NCBI GenBank assembly: GCA_964059195.1
Contig: CAXKWD010000005.1
Coordinates: 41,121,825 to 41,185,824, forward strand
From: Ectobius pallidus
Taxonomy: Eukaryota; Arthropoda; Insecta; Blattodea; Ectobiidae
Direction: 5' to 3'
DNA: 64,000 nucleotides
The notes beneath the pieces are model-generated. The model was not told where the DNA came from. It did no database searches and saw only the letters and a list, made by a program, of their open reading frames with translations. Both the position numbers and the translations under genes were made by a program. Shown in pieces: positions 46,493 through 57,782 of the stretch. Within the stretch, counting starts at the first letter, position 1; each line of letters opens with the position of its first letter.

Positions 46493-46952
46493 TACGAAGC
46501 CTATTAATTTTCTCCTAATTGCAAGATAATTTAACCGTTAATAACACTGCCAACGCTAATTGATTACCGAAAAAAGTTCTTGCCATAATTGGAAACATTA
46601 AGTAAAGAAAACAAAATACGAATAAAACAAACCGCAAAAGAAAATATTCTATTCATTAAAATGTGTGTGTACTTAACTTATGCCGACTAAACTCGTTAAT
46701 TAGAAAATAAAAGTTTTACATCATGAGTTCTTCATCCTTTTTCACATTTAGAAGTAAAATTATATTAAACAAAATAGTCCTACGGTCCTACCTATAATAT
46801 AGACCATACTTTTATAACCCCTGTGATCATTATTATTTCTTAAATTAAGCGCAGAACTATAACACATATTTTAATTATAGAACGTGAGTAATACGGTAAA
46901 TGACGATTTCAGCAAATATTATGCAGTAAAACGTAATTTGTTACTATGTACA
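46493..46952. other. No gene
   Basis: AT-rich spacer with nothing recognised. Confidence 0.45.
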
Positions 46953-47130
46953 GTCAACCCTCGATATAATGTCCCTCTTTACAGTGCCACTCTCAGACTG
47001 CGCCAATAAATGCAAGTTAACGGATTTTCTCCCATACAAAATACATAAGAAACCTCGAAACTGTGCCAAGTGAATATAAGACACGATTTTTACAAAATAT
47101 AGCTTTCAGTGATTTTTTCCAGTTCCAGAA
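46953..47130 (+). repeat. Tigger/pogo-like terminal fragment
   Basis: TA followed by CAGTCAACCCTCGATATAAT strongly resembles the terminal inverted repeat and TA target of Tigger/pogo elements (CAGT-x-x-A-C-C-x-T-C-G-A-T-A-T-A-A). Only one end is seen, and no transposase. Confidence 0.5.
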
Positions 47131-47391
47131 CTTTTTTCAATCTGGCGTGATTGTTAGGAAGATTATTTAAGAAGCATGATGTACTGTATTTCCAAGAAAT
47201 GAGTGTTCCCTTGTCACTAACTGTAAATGCAGTGTGGTGGAATGAAGAAGATATTATGTGAAGAAGTCAAACAGACAACCTGCGTGAGGGTGGAGCAGGA
47301 AGGAAGAGCCCTTTATACGATGATACATTCCAAACTTGCACTTCTATTAACCCAGTGTACATTCAGCTGTTAAACACTACTCTACAGTGTA
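47131..47391. other. No feature
   Basis: No recognisable content. Confidence 0.4.
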
Positions 47392-47460
47392 GTGATCGAA
47401 CCAGGGCCGCCGGAGTGGAAGGTGGGCTCGATAACGATTCACGCACAGCGGCAGAGAGGT
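47392..47460 (-). repeat. SINE family A head fragment
   Basis: On the minus strand 'accttccactccggcggccc' followed by 'tggttcgatcac' matches the B-box side of the complete SINE at 1845-2020. The A-box side is diverged ('gtgcgtgaatcgttatcgag'). Confidence 0.7.
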
Positions 47461-47499
47461 GTATAGATATGTACCCCTTATAAGTGTTAAAGTGAGTAA

Positions 47500-48180
47500 A
47501 ATAAGGGCATAGACCCAAACTCTAGTTACATTCTTACAGAGACACTCATTAATCCGCACCACTAAGGCATACGCCACGGCTTCAAGCGACGCCCTCCAAG
47601 TACTAGCCGGCAGCCTTCCCGTTGATCTACTCCTTAAGGAAAGAATATCGAGATACAAAACGAGAAAATTAATATCCTTCACTATAGGTAACCTTCAAAT
47701 TGGACAAAACGAATATGACCGTTTGGAAAAATCGCAAATATACGAACAAATTCACAATGCAGATGTACACCTTTGGCAACATAGATGGGCAGTAGTCCAA
47801 CATGGACACATCACAAGTGACTTTTTCTCCAACACACACGAGACTCAAAATGCACTGGATTAAACTTGATCACTTCGTCACTCAACTTTTCACTCGCCAC
47901 GGCAACTTTCCCGCCAACTTAGCACGTTTCAATCTTGCCGACCATAACTTATGCAACTGCGAAGACTGCGAGCTGATTGTAGGCCTATGTATCACATGCT
48001 TTACGCTTGTCCTCGGTACCGCGAAGCCAGACGCCTCCTTCGAGAAGCTGCTAGGGCAGACGAGGAAGCCTGGGCCCCTGATTTAGAGTTCTGGACTCAG
48101 AAACACACTTTCCCTGGGTTCAAAAATTTCGCCAAGACAGCGCTACTCCAAAAAGAACAGTATCATGAATAATCCAACAC
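47500..48180 (+). pseudogene. Degenerate R1/jockey-type LINE C-terminus
   Basis: The plus strand encodes 'TKAYATASSDALQVLAGSLP' followed by 'VDLLLKERISRYKTRKL', the conserved region after the reverse transcriptase domain in R1/jockey-group LINEs. It continues with 'NLCNCEDCE' and, after a +1 shift near 47990, 'HMLYACPRYREARRLLREAA', completing a zinc knuckle C-x-C-x2-C...H-x4-C. The protein ends about 48172 ('FAKTALLQKEQYHE'). Stops near 47861 and the frameshift make it a pseudogene. No TSD was identified. Confidence 0.8.
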
Positions 48181-48462
48181 ATGGTAGATGGCCTTTGGCC
48201 CACTATCTCAGTCTGAGCGAGGTTTTTGAGGGGTTTCCCTTGCTCATAGGCAAATGCCGGACTGACACTACTACATATAGGCCTATTGGAAAACTTCTCT
48301 ACACGATATTAAACAAACACAACTAACGACAAGCAATCGACTTCATGGCAAGAAAGTCAAACCCACGCTAATACACAACGACACAAGTACACAGCCCAAT
48401 CATGTCATTTTGACTACACATCCCATTGGGATGTACAGACTTTGTACATAAGGGCACTATTA
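48181..48462. other. Probable repeat fragment
   Basis: 'gatggcctttggcccactat', 'gaggggtttcccttgctcat' and 'ggcaaatgccgg' are GC-richer and may be the 3' UTR of the LINE at 47500-48180. No second copy is in the window. Confidence 0.35.
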
Positions 48463-48752
48463 GATGGTCTTGTGGTTATCGTCGCTGACTACAGATCCGT
48501 CGGCCCGGGTTCGATCACCAGTGCCTCCTCGGATTTTTCTGAGGTAGGGAGGTCTGGTAGGCGTGCACTCAGCCTCGTGATTCAAATTGAGGAACTACTT
48601 GATAGAGAAGTAGCGACTCCGGTCATGGTAACCACCATTAACGGCCGTGGGTGTCGACATGCTGACCACATGCCCCCAATCCTGCCGTCTGCCTATGGTG
48701 GATGACACAGCGGTCTGGTGGTAGGCCTTGTCCCTTCTGGGATGTTAGCGTC
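48463..48752 (+). mobile_element. SINE family B, near-complete copy
   Basis: Has the A-box region 'tggtcttgtggttatcg', the B box GGGTTCGATCACC, and the full conserved body to 'cttctgggatgttagcgtca'. It is closely similar to the minus copy at 38323-38601. No clear TSD. The 87-aa ORF across it is not a gene. Confidence 0.87.
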
Positions 48753-50251
48753 ACGGAGGAGTTAGGTAAATATATCAAACAAATAGTTACCAAAATTTGG
48801 TCTGACCGGAGGTAATAAGCTTCATTGCTTGGCACTCCAGGGGTAAGGGAGGGCCCACAAAAAAAGTGTGGGAAAAATATTAGCTCTAAAATAGATCGGT
48901 ATATAACAAAGTCACAGAAACTAGCTCATCCTGCGACTAGTTTAAAGCTAATCCTAACCTGAATGGTAGGAGTCCTTAGCTGTAAGGGGCTTGTTATATT
49001 ATATTATTAGCAAATATTTTAAAAAAAACAGACATTGGAGGCTTTTAAGATTCCTGGCGTGAAGTTTAAGGATTCTTTTATAATCGGGTGATGAAGTTCG
49101 CATCCTTATGCACCGGACGTCTTTACACCCAGGACTGATTTTACTAATGATTTACGTTGGAGTGTGAGTCGAACCCAGGTTAGTGACACCAGAAGAATTA
49201 CTTTATTTGATCAGTCGAATAATCTATCCGGTTGTAACGGGAATAACTAATCATAAGTTCGAGAAATATCACCTAGTTAAATTGGCAGAACCAAAATATC
49301 TGCAACACACTCTTATCTCATCTTTAGAGAAAACATATCCCTTCAAAAAGTGGAAAGGTGAGCTTCCGAGCTGGGATTGTCCCGATGAAACCGAATATGT
49401 ATTCAAAGGTTGTTGAGATGTGATCTTGTTTTTGTTCTTAAACTTGTTCTGTATAATCTGTAAATTACTTCGTGTATCTCAAACAGAAAAGAAAGAAACC
49501 AGTATTTAATATCATAGGCCTACTTTTATGCTATTCGTAAGCTGTATATTGTAAGAACTTTCGCGAGCTTCACAAACCAAAAACCAAAGGACGGAGCCTG
49601 GTATGTGGAATGCACACAAAAGCGAGAAAAGAATATAGACAGATTTCTTGCTTTAGGTTCAGCGTGACACAAGACCACCTCACAGTACATCAAAAATGTC
49701 CAAGGCTACGGATAAGTGAGGTCGGTTGTTAGTATTTTTAACTGCGTTTTTAACAGCATTTTTGACATGCGAACAAGAAAATCCCCAAAGGTAAAATTCT
49801 CAACGATCTGAACGTGCTTCGGTTTCCTGAGCTAAAAAACTCCATATAAAAATAAAAAGTTAATATTTTAGAAAACAGTAAAGCAACATTAATAATTAAA
49901 GTGAGTGCTACTTACCTCACTTTTTAGACATTGGGATTCATATCCTCCATACACGACTTACCCCCAATTGTTCCACTTTAAACCTCCATAATATCCTACT
50001 ACTTAAATGAGATCAATGTTCTGTGCGGTAGTGTGAATAATGGAAACTGCACCTATTAAATTTTTACAGCAGTATTATTAAAAAAACGGAATTAACAGAA
50101 ATTAAATTAAAATAAATGTAAACGTTCTTTGACTAGTAGCAATGGTCGTTATATTGCATTTCCATGCAAAGAAGCACTAAAAATTAATGAATGTGAAACT
50201 AATACTACATGAAAAGGAAGCCACTAAAAGCAAGTCGGGAATAAATCTCAT
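48753..50251. other. No gene
   Basis: Mixed AT-rich sequence. The 77-aa ORF at 49183-49416 (plus) has no recognisable domain. No repeats shared with the rest of the window were seen. Confidence 0.4.
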
Positions 50252-51561
50252 TTAGTCCAGGCAATGAACGAAAAATTAAAAAAAAAAAATCATGTACAGT
50301 AGTTTTGAAATTTGGGAGAGTTATCGGTGGGACTGTCCTGAACAACATAGTAAAAGTCCCCGAGAGTGGGAGTGAGAGGGGAGAGGGCACGGAAGCTCGT
50401 AGAATGCCCCTTTTATTGGGTGTTCACTTATATCTCACGAATGGTCCATCGTAGAGGAAAAGTTATTCTATTCAAAATTCAAGATGATAAAATTTCTTAC
50501 AAGTTTTATTCTATACTGGTTTTCTTTCCCAATAGTTTTCGAGATATCCTCCATCGAAATAGCACATTTTCGAAAAAACAATCTTTGCCTCAAGCTTCTC
50601 GACACACTTTGCCATCTAGCGCTTCAACTCAAGTTTACAGCAATGCCCTCGTAAAATAAGTTGTAGGAAAATAAATTTCCTTTAAAATCAGTATTCATTT
50701 GTTATTTTTTCCTCAAATGTTCAAACTTTATACCAATTTTAAGTTCCGGACAAACGTGGAGATTGCGAAAGAAAGCTGTACTTCACGCTTTCTCTTTATT
50801 CGGGGTTATATCTTCGTATATAGGCTGTATATTGTGTATGTACAATGAAACATGCAGAGAAGACAAATATATACTACACAACCATTCACAAAAAATCCTA
50901 TCACAGTTCAAATACATGGGCGTGAGCAGGGGTGGGGCACATATAATGTCTTTTCTCAGTTTTCCCTAAATATCTGGAAAAATTGCATGTTCTAGCAAAA
51001 ATAGTATATGTCCAAATTAACTACATAAAGTTTCTACAAAATTGGTCTACATCATATTTCTTTAGGATTAATACTTCAGGAAATAAGTGTGATGAAGTAT
51101 GACATAGTTCTGGAAATTATTGTTTTATGTATATTTCTTTACAAAACGAGAGCAGATAGCAATTAAAATGACACGAAACGAAGCAAACTAGTTCTTAGAA
51201 AAATATATTAAAGGTAAAATTACACATAAACCTGATTATCATTATGAAACTTAGAAGAATGACATGGTATGAGTGCAAGTAATAATAAACATGAACTATT
51301 AGCTGTTATATTTTTCGTTAAATATATTTGTAAAATTGGTAAAACGTTATATATATAGAAATTGTGAGACACAGTAGACCTTCCGATTACTTTGAATAGA
51401 TGTTTAACTATCTATTTCTTATTTTGATTCTCCAATATTGAAACCCTAATTCTTCGTATAATCAGTTAAGGTTATATTTTTAAATCTACCAAACACTCAG
51501 AATATATACATAATTATATAATATTGATGACATCCTCTCCTTGGACGACATGAATTTGAAA

Positions 51562-52317
51562 CTAATCCTTTCCTTCTAATGGAATATTGTTGGTGCATGT
51601 ACCACGGTAGGTTCTGCAAACGGATGAGCATTTAATACCAGCTTTTCGGCATCCACATCTTCCACCATACCCAGATGTACTTCGGCAAAATATAGTGTTC
51701 AGAATTGTCTTAGGAGCCACAGGGTTCTTTGTTTTCATTTGGAATATGGATTCATCTTCTCCTCGGGCCCATCCCACTGGTCAGGAGACAACTTGATACC
51801 CAGCCACTGTTGAACCTGTAGCTACACTCTGGATGAGTTATAAAATATTTCAACGATGTCACTCATATGGATTGACTGTTGTTTGATTAGTGTGACCATT
51901 GTAGGTTTTTTTGTTTTTGTAAATGGCTTAAGTTGTATCGCATCCGCTGAAGGCATGAAGAAGGAGAATGGATTGAGAAAAAGAAAGTTCTTGGAGTAGT
52001 TTCGTTCAAAATAATTTAGCTCCTACTTTTCTTCTGCCAGGCTTGAAGAAATAAATATTAGCATCTAGCGGTGCCAGAGCAATCAGTAGCACGACCAAGT
52101 CCACGTTTTCCCCTATTACAGCAACAGTGGTATTGGTAGTTGCTTTTTCTATCCCACATCTCACGATGGTACTATCAGAATCCCCTGTAGCGACCTTAAC
52201 TTCAATTCCTCTTGCAGACATTTTCTGTGTGAGGAAGTGAATGAGCCAATTCAAATCAATTTCTCCCCTAACTCTGTGGGTGCTTTCCAGAAAACATGCC
52301 CTTGCAACTAATTTCAC
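51562..52317 (-). pseudogene. GCDTT-motif / Cys-rich-tail protein, broken (copy B)
   Basis: Minus strand, three segments in different frames. (1) 52317-52006: 103 codons with 'TNTTVAVIGENVDLVVLLIA', a V-x-G-E-D/N-V/T-D-L-x-V-L-L core like the acidic strand of PIN/FEN-type nuclease folds, and then 'NIYFFKPGRRK'. (2) About 51975-51810: read in another frame as QSILLLHAFSGCDTT, a hallmark of a large family of uncharacterised arthropod proteins, and later 'LQVQQWLGIKLSPDQW'. (3) 51777-51562: 'CRSTSGYGGRCGCRKAGIKC' followed by SSVCRTYRGTCTNN, a Cys-rich tail. The order matches the known family. The N-terminus is missing and frameshifts separate the parts. It occupies the centre of long-inverted-repeat element B. 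Function unknown; a nuclease-like role is inference. Confidence 0.75.
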
Positions 52318-52450
52318 TACTTACCCTTTTGCCCTCATGTTACAGTGTTGCATGAGTATGAATTAATATTTTACTTTATAGTTCACTATTATATCTATTA
52401 CTAGTTTACTAGTTCTCTATGTTTTGCAATAACAAGTTTTATTTGTATTG

Positions 52451-52548
52451 GAAAGGTGAAGTCAGACCGAAAAAGCAATGCCACAGCCGGGATTTGAACC
52501 AGGAAACCCGGCTATGGCATTGAATTTTTCAGTCTGACTTTACCTTTC
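52451..52548. repeat. Near-perfect hairpin with tRNA-like loop side
   Basis: Arms of about 41 bp (52451-52491 and 52507-52548) around a 15-nt loop. The arms share 'aatgcca-agccggg' and 'gaaaggt-aagtcagac'. The apex reads 'gggatttgaaccaggaaaccc', resembling an inverted B box. Probably a tiny MITE or inverted SINE pair. Confidence 0.8.
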
Positions 52549-53175
52549 TATCTTAGCCTACATATGGCCAGTGTGAAAAAATTATCATTTCTCTTATGTG
52601 TACTATTTACTATTATTGCCTATATTTTGGTGAGATCTTGTTTGGTTGATATCGAACCGTTTTAATGAACACCTTCCTTCTGTTTTGTTTTAAATAATAT
52701 ATCTAATATAAGAATTTTAAAAACTTTACTACATTTCATTCTACTATTTTTTCTGAACTATGCCTATGGAAAGCTTATCTAAACTATTTTAGTAGAAAAT
52801 TTTATGAAGTTTAACTCTGTACATATAGTGGTTTTGCAAGAACCCATAATTTTCTTTAGATTTTAGAAAAAAATTTGCGGATATCGGGAAATCTATTGGG
52901 AACAGAAAAAAAATGTATAGAATCAAACTTGTGGGAAATTTTATCAGCTTGAATTTTGAATAGAATAATATTTCCTCCACGATGCACCGTTGTTGACATA
53001 AAAGCGAGAGACCAATAAAAGGGACCTTCTACGGCCCACTGTCGCCAGCCCACTTTTATCCTCGGGGACTTTTAGTATGTTGTTCAGGACAGTCCCGCCG
53101 ACAACTCTGCCAATTTCAAAAACTACACGATTTTTTTCCTATTCAGTGTTTTTTTAGCTTTATTGACTGGACTAA

Positions 53176-54151
53176 TTAACCACTTTGAAAAAACGAAACA
53201 GGGTGGTCACATATTATCTTAGTGGCAGTGTCTCAAATGCTTTTTCAGATATGTTATGGGTTTTGTAGTTTTTAAAATTGTGGATCCTAAGATAGTATGT
53301 ATCAGAAACCTATACTCCTAGAGTTCTTAGATTCAAATTCAGTCTGTCTAAGTCTTCTTCTCAGGAATGGATAATTCTAACGACTTAATAGTTATTTATC
53401 ATGTGAGTGGTAGAAGAAAGATTTTATTTTGCAAGTAAATATGCTTACAAAAAGAGCCCGTTAAGACGAGTGTAGCAATCCTTCGAGGAAAATACTGTCT
53501 TACTGGTTGTTCCACCCTGCTCGATGTATGAAATAAATGTTTAAGACTTTCTATTTACTGAAAATATTTTGCACGAGAAGAAAGGTAAATTATATTGGCC
53601 TATAGACATAAAGAAAAACATGAACACGGAAACTCGATCGATATTATAGATATCCAGGATACAAAACGGTGTTCAGAACAAGAACAAAACAGTTAATAAA
53701 ATATGCTACAATTCAGCATAACCAACTCAGGAATAAAATATATGACAGAAGGTTTGGAATTTACAAAAAAAATTGCAGCGAATCCTAATGGATAAAAGTT
53801 CATAACACCATTTATAGTATACAGATTCTGCTCTTGCAAGTCACAGGATAGACAAAGGAAATGAATGTACAGACATGAAATTTGTACCTCTCAGACTTTT
53901 CACATTACAGCAATATGAAACATTCAGTCACACCAAATATGGAAACAATAACATCTCAACAAACAAACAAGAAATATATATATGACTACATATTACAGAA
54001 TGTTTTCCCAACTCAACACTCGCAATAGGAAAATTGATGGCATGGTTACGTAAACGAGAACTGTAAAATGAAGGTAACTCGTATACGAGAATAGGATAAT
54101 GCATTTATGTAGTGAAATATAACAGCGAAGTCTTTCACGGCCGGAGTCTTG
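53176..54151. other. No gene
   Basis: AT-rich; no recognisable ORF or repeat. Confidence 0.45.
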
Positions 54152-54272
54152 TAGGTTAAAATATTCTTCCGGGCTGTTGGGCTGTGGACTCTGCTTAAAA
54201 CAAGCCTCGGCTTAAAAGTGCATGTCTTAGGCAGAGCTCACGGCCCAACAGCCCGGAAGAAGTTTTTAACCT
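54152..54272. repeat. Hairpin with ~42-bp arms
   Basis: Left 54152-54193 and right 54231-54272 are inverted ('taggttaaaa', 'cttccgggctgttgggc', 'ctctgc' shared). The loop is about 37 nt. A GC-rich core in AT-rich DNA suggests a mobile element end or MITE. Confidence 0.75.
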
Positions 54273-55250
54273 ATGTAGTGAAATTTCGTTAAAATGGTAG
54301 TTGAGCATTGATTGAAAAGTGATACCGTAGCTTGTCGCCCTTGCTGGCTCAGTAATTCGACTACAGTATTTCCACCTGACCTCGAACGTCGTGTATCCCA
54401 ACTCTTCCAAGAACGGTAGAGTTCTATGAATTAAACAAAGGCCTACTCTGAACAGGATCGTTTGGGAGGGACTTTAAATCATGAGTAAAGTTCTTCGGAG
54501 TGTAGAGATTGTTCTTCCTCGTCGCTGGGCAATATGTCTTGATCTTTGTAGCCCGTCTTGATCTTTGTAGCCCGGCTTGATTCGACTATTTTCTTGTAGG
54601 CCTATATCCGATGTTACTCTGATTTTTGTAGACTTTGTAGACAGTACAGTAAAATGTATCCCCAAAATAGTCCCAACAACATAAGAATCGGTTCGTACAC
54701 AAAAAAAGTTGTTATAATCCCTATTTATAAAGCAGATAAAAAACTCAAGCCTTCCTTAACGATTGGGATGGCAAGTATGGCCTTTACTCTGAAATCCCAG
54801 TTGTCTGTAATAGAGTAAATAAACAATTGTGTGCATATTGCTGAAACTCATAACACTCTAAAAACAAGCAACTAACTTTACTCTCGGTTTAAATCTTCTA
54901 TGTTTTGTGCACCCGGTACTGAAGTCGTTTAATGCCACTTTTAAATGCAACGGAGAATGAAACGATTGCATCGCCTGCATGGCTTATTTCAGTTTTATGA
55001 CCAATAAAGTTGTGACTTACGTCTTTAGAAGTAATAGCGAAGTTTTCAAGCTCTATCATGGTTGAAACGAATTAAATAACTACCCACCAGGTTCTACCCA
55101 GTAAACATCTAAGCTACTTTCTAAATAGTGCATTATTAAAATTTTAGACCTTACTTCAATACAAATAGATAAGTTATTTTTAACTTTTAGAGTAAATTTT
55201 TCACAAGAGAGGAATCTACCCCAATATTCCTGATTTACTTGGTGTAGAGC
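54273..55250. other. No gene
   Basis: AT-rich; small ORFs only. Confidence 0.45.
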
Positions 55251-55865
55251 ACTATATCCTTAGCCATACAATTTTCCTTCCTGGCATTGAAAACGTAATT
55301 TAATGTACTTACTTTTGTTCAAGGAATTCATTCAGGGGTGAAATTATTAGTTTTTAGAACTTTATCTTGTATTTTTACCCCTTGCAATCAGTTCATTTTT
55401 ATTACGCATAAAACACGGCAGCCATATTATGGTTCTGAGTGAAGTAGGATGAGCAACTGCGTAGCAGGATGACCAACTGATCTTCTTGCAATAAGGTAAT
55501 TAGTGGCTGGTAGATTCTATTTTAGTGACAGGTTAGGTTAGGTTAGGTTTGGTTAGGTTAGGTTGGTTAGGTTATGAACAGTGATATTAGCTTTGGTAGA
55601 ACATACCGAATTCATGCGTTTCGGATATGTGCCATATTATATCTCCAGTGAGGTTTGTCGTATTGGTAAACCTGATTACCCACATAAGATGGCCGTCAGT
55701 TTCATGTTATTATCATGAATTACATATTTTAAGGTAAGAGAATTACAGGATATATTTTTATATATGAACCAATTTCGCACCTAATTATAATCCTTGCACC
55801 TAGGAACATATTTTTAACGTTGTTCCGTTTAGTAAAAATTAAAACTGTATGGCTAAGGATATAGG
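55251..55865. mobile_element. MITE-like inverted-repeat unit enclosing TTAGG repeats
   Basis: 'actatatccttagccataca' (55251) and its near-complement 'ctgtatggctaaggatatag' (about 55845-55864) are inverted over about 25 bp, one at each side of a 615-bp unit. It has no ORF. A TTAGG-repeat tract lies in the middle, plus a partial duplication ('aggatgagcaactg' and 'aggatgaccaactg'). Confidence 0.55.
55530..55575 (-). repeat. Interstitial telomere-type repeats (TTAGG family)
   Basis: The plus strand reads (GGTTA)n, in circular permutation the AACCT/TTAGG insect telomere unit, about 8-9 units with two irregularities ('ggttt' and 'ggttgg'). Confidence 0.85.
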
Positions 55866-57241
55866 GCTAGTCCCTTTACTTGCATATTCTCCACTGGTGC
55901 GTCCACAATCCAAAATAACAATAGGCTAATTAAATTTAATACACAGTTGACCCCAAAATATTTGCTTAGACAGGCATCATTCCTAAAAGCGGTGCAGCAC
56001 TTTTACGCAAAAGTACGTTGCATTTACGCAAATGGGCATGGTTACAGTACCGCAAAAGTTAACATATCATTATGCACCACCTCCACAGCGCAACAATTGG
56101 GTAAGGATTGTGGAAGGTTATCGCTGGGCACCAGAGGCTCTGGAAACGAATAAATGCACTGGGGATGGTACAAAGCAAAATATTTCGAATAGCCTAGAAT
56201 ACCTTCTAGCCTTTTCGAACAAGTGGAAACACCTAAATAAGAAAGATTAGTTTAAATTTTCTAAACAAGATATATTAAACAATTATACTACAATAACAAT
56301 TAAGTTAAAATGACACATCATTTAAGTTACAGATACAACAATTCATTAAATAGCCTCATGCACTCTCAAAACTACCATTACATAAGTAAATATAATATTT
56401 TGATAAATTCTGAATAATAATTATTTTACATATATTCGGATTAAAGCAGCTCAAATAAATAGTAGAATAGTTACAATATTATTTAAATTTACATGAAGAG
56501 AAATTAATAATTATTCTGGATTCTAATTTACTAACAATCTTACAGATGTTCTGATTTCAGTAATACAGAAGTATGATTTCTATTTAAAATACATCTTGAT
56601 TAACAGATAATTTCATTAGAATGGATTCTATGAGATAAAAAGTACACTTTTGAACATGCTATAATAAATAAAAATGATAATAATTTTCCTTGTTACTAAA
56701 ATAACCTACAATATTGAATCTGATTTGAAATTTCTACAAGTTTGTTATCTAATGTACATTACAGAAGTTAAAATACACATTTAAGACACATACATGCTAA
56801 AATAAATGATTAATATTTACCTTGATTTGGGGGCCCCAGAATACTCACTCTTATTCACCTAACATTGAAATACGTTTCCTTCGGGCCCTGAAGGAAACGG
56901 TCTCCCTTGGATGAGATAAAATTTTAAAACAGAAATAATTAATTTCAAGCAGATGAGTGTTCGCAAGACAGAAACTAAATTAATGAAGAAAATAAAATTT
57001 AAGAAACCATCCCCTAATACTTATTAACCTTTGGGCATTTAAACTCAATCCATGTTTATAAAATTATTTTCAAGACAAAAATCACATTATTTTAACCGTA
57101 GAACAATGGCACAAGGCACGCCAGAAAATAAAGCAAGCCCAAGGGCCTAAACCAAAACTAAGTGTTTCACATATTAGCTTTGCTAAAGAATTATCATAAA
57201 GCCATAGTAAAACACTGCAATTAACAAACTATCACAAGATG
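55866..57241. other. AT-rich stretch; left edge of the LTR element lies somewhere here or just right of it
   Basis: No gene. A perfect hairpin with 10-bp stem CGTTTCCTTC and 7-nt loop is at about 56872-56898, in a GC-richer patch (56828-56920). The U5 part of the LTR may extend into this interval. Confidence 0.4.
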
Positions 57242-57774
57242 AATGGTGATTAAGAACACTCACCTAGTAAGAAGTTAGATGCGAGGCCATTTTTTGTTTA
57301 CAAGCTTTGTACAACATCGCGAGAGAACATGACCTTTACGGTCTGACGCTCATCCAAGAAAGAGGATTTCCCGGGGTTCTGATTCGATTATATAGCACTG
57401 CATGCTGATGCTCTTCTGTTTTATTCCGCATTGCGGCACTAAAGCACCTATCAACTATACCTTTACAATGCATTAAAACAAAAGCGAATCTTTATAAGAA
57501 CGGAATGATGTTGCAGTTTGCAAGCACAGCTGAGACACACTGCCTCCTGGAATGCTTCTTGATATGCAGGCAGGCTAGAGAGGGGAGGAGAAACTCGAGG
57601 TCAACTCAAGAGGGGAACAGCTTAAGTTTGAACAGACACCAGTATTCAGGAGCCCAATCTACCGCGTGTTCAAACCAATACATTATTACTCGCTCAAATT
57701 AAGTTTCATTAAAGATGCCGTTACTAAGAGAGAGACAAATTCGTGGCATTATTATTTAAATAATGGCACAAACA
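57242..57774 (-). repeat. 3' LTR (U3 edge defined, other edge unresolved)
   Basis: In minus sense the LTR begins TGTTTGTGCC at 57774, right after the purine tract. Within it are a TATAAAG box (57496-57490) and, about 65 bp downstream, AATAAA (57425-57420), the expected order promoter then R then poly(A). The end of U5 is not visible without the 5' copy; it may lie left of 57242. Confidence 0.6.
57258..57267 (-). promoter_or_regulatory. Splice-donor-like site in U5/leader
   Basis: The minus strand reads CTAG|GTGAGT, a near-consensus 5' splice site downstream of the predicted start of transcription. If real, the gag leader could be spliced to an acceptor such as 'tttcag' near 63984. Confidence 0.3.
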
Positions 57775-57782
57775 CCCCCTCC
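57775..57782 (-). promoter_or_regulatory. Polypurine tract (plus-strand primer site)
   Basis: GGAGGGGG in minus sense, directly followed by the LTR start TGTTTG. Confidence 0.65.

Larger units (their letters stand above)
50252..53175. mobile_element. Long-inverted-repeat element, copy B
   Basis: The outermost ends are inverted: TTAGTCCAG (50252-50260) and CTGGACTAA (53167-53175). TA sits symmetrically at both edges, compatible with a TA target. The left arm runs to about 51130. The right arm keeps about 380 bp (52793-53175) with the same blocks inverted ('ggatatc', 'ctgaattt'-type, 'gacggtgcatcgt'-type, 'gaggggactttta-tatg'-type). It shares sequence, order and centre gene family with copy A, but has lost much of the right arm and gained a hairpin at 52451-52548. 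Confidence 0.78.

Noticed and set aside
49183..49416. 77-aa ORF as a transposase fragment
   Set aside because: The general look is protein-like, but I could not match any conserved motif of a known transposase.
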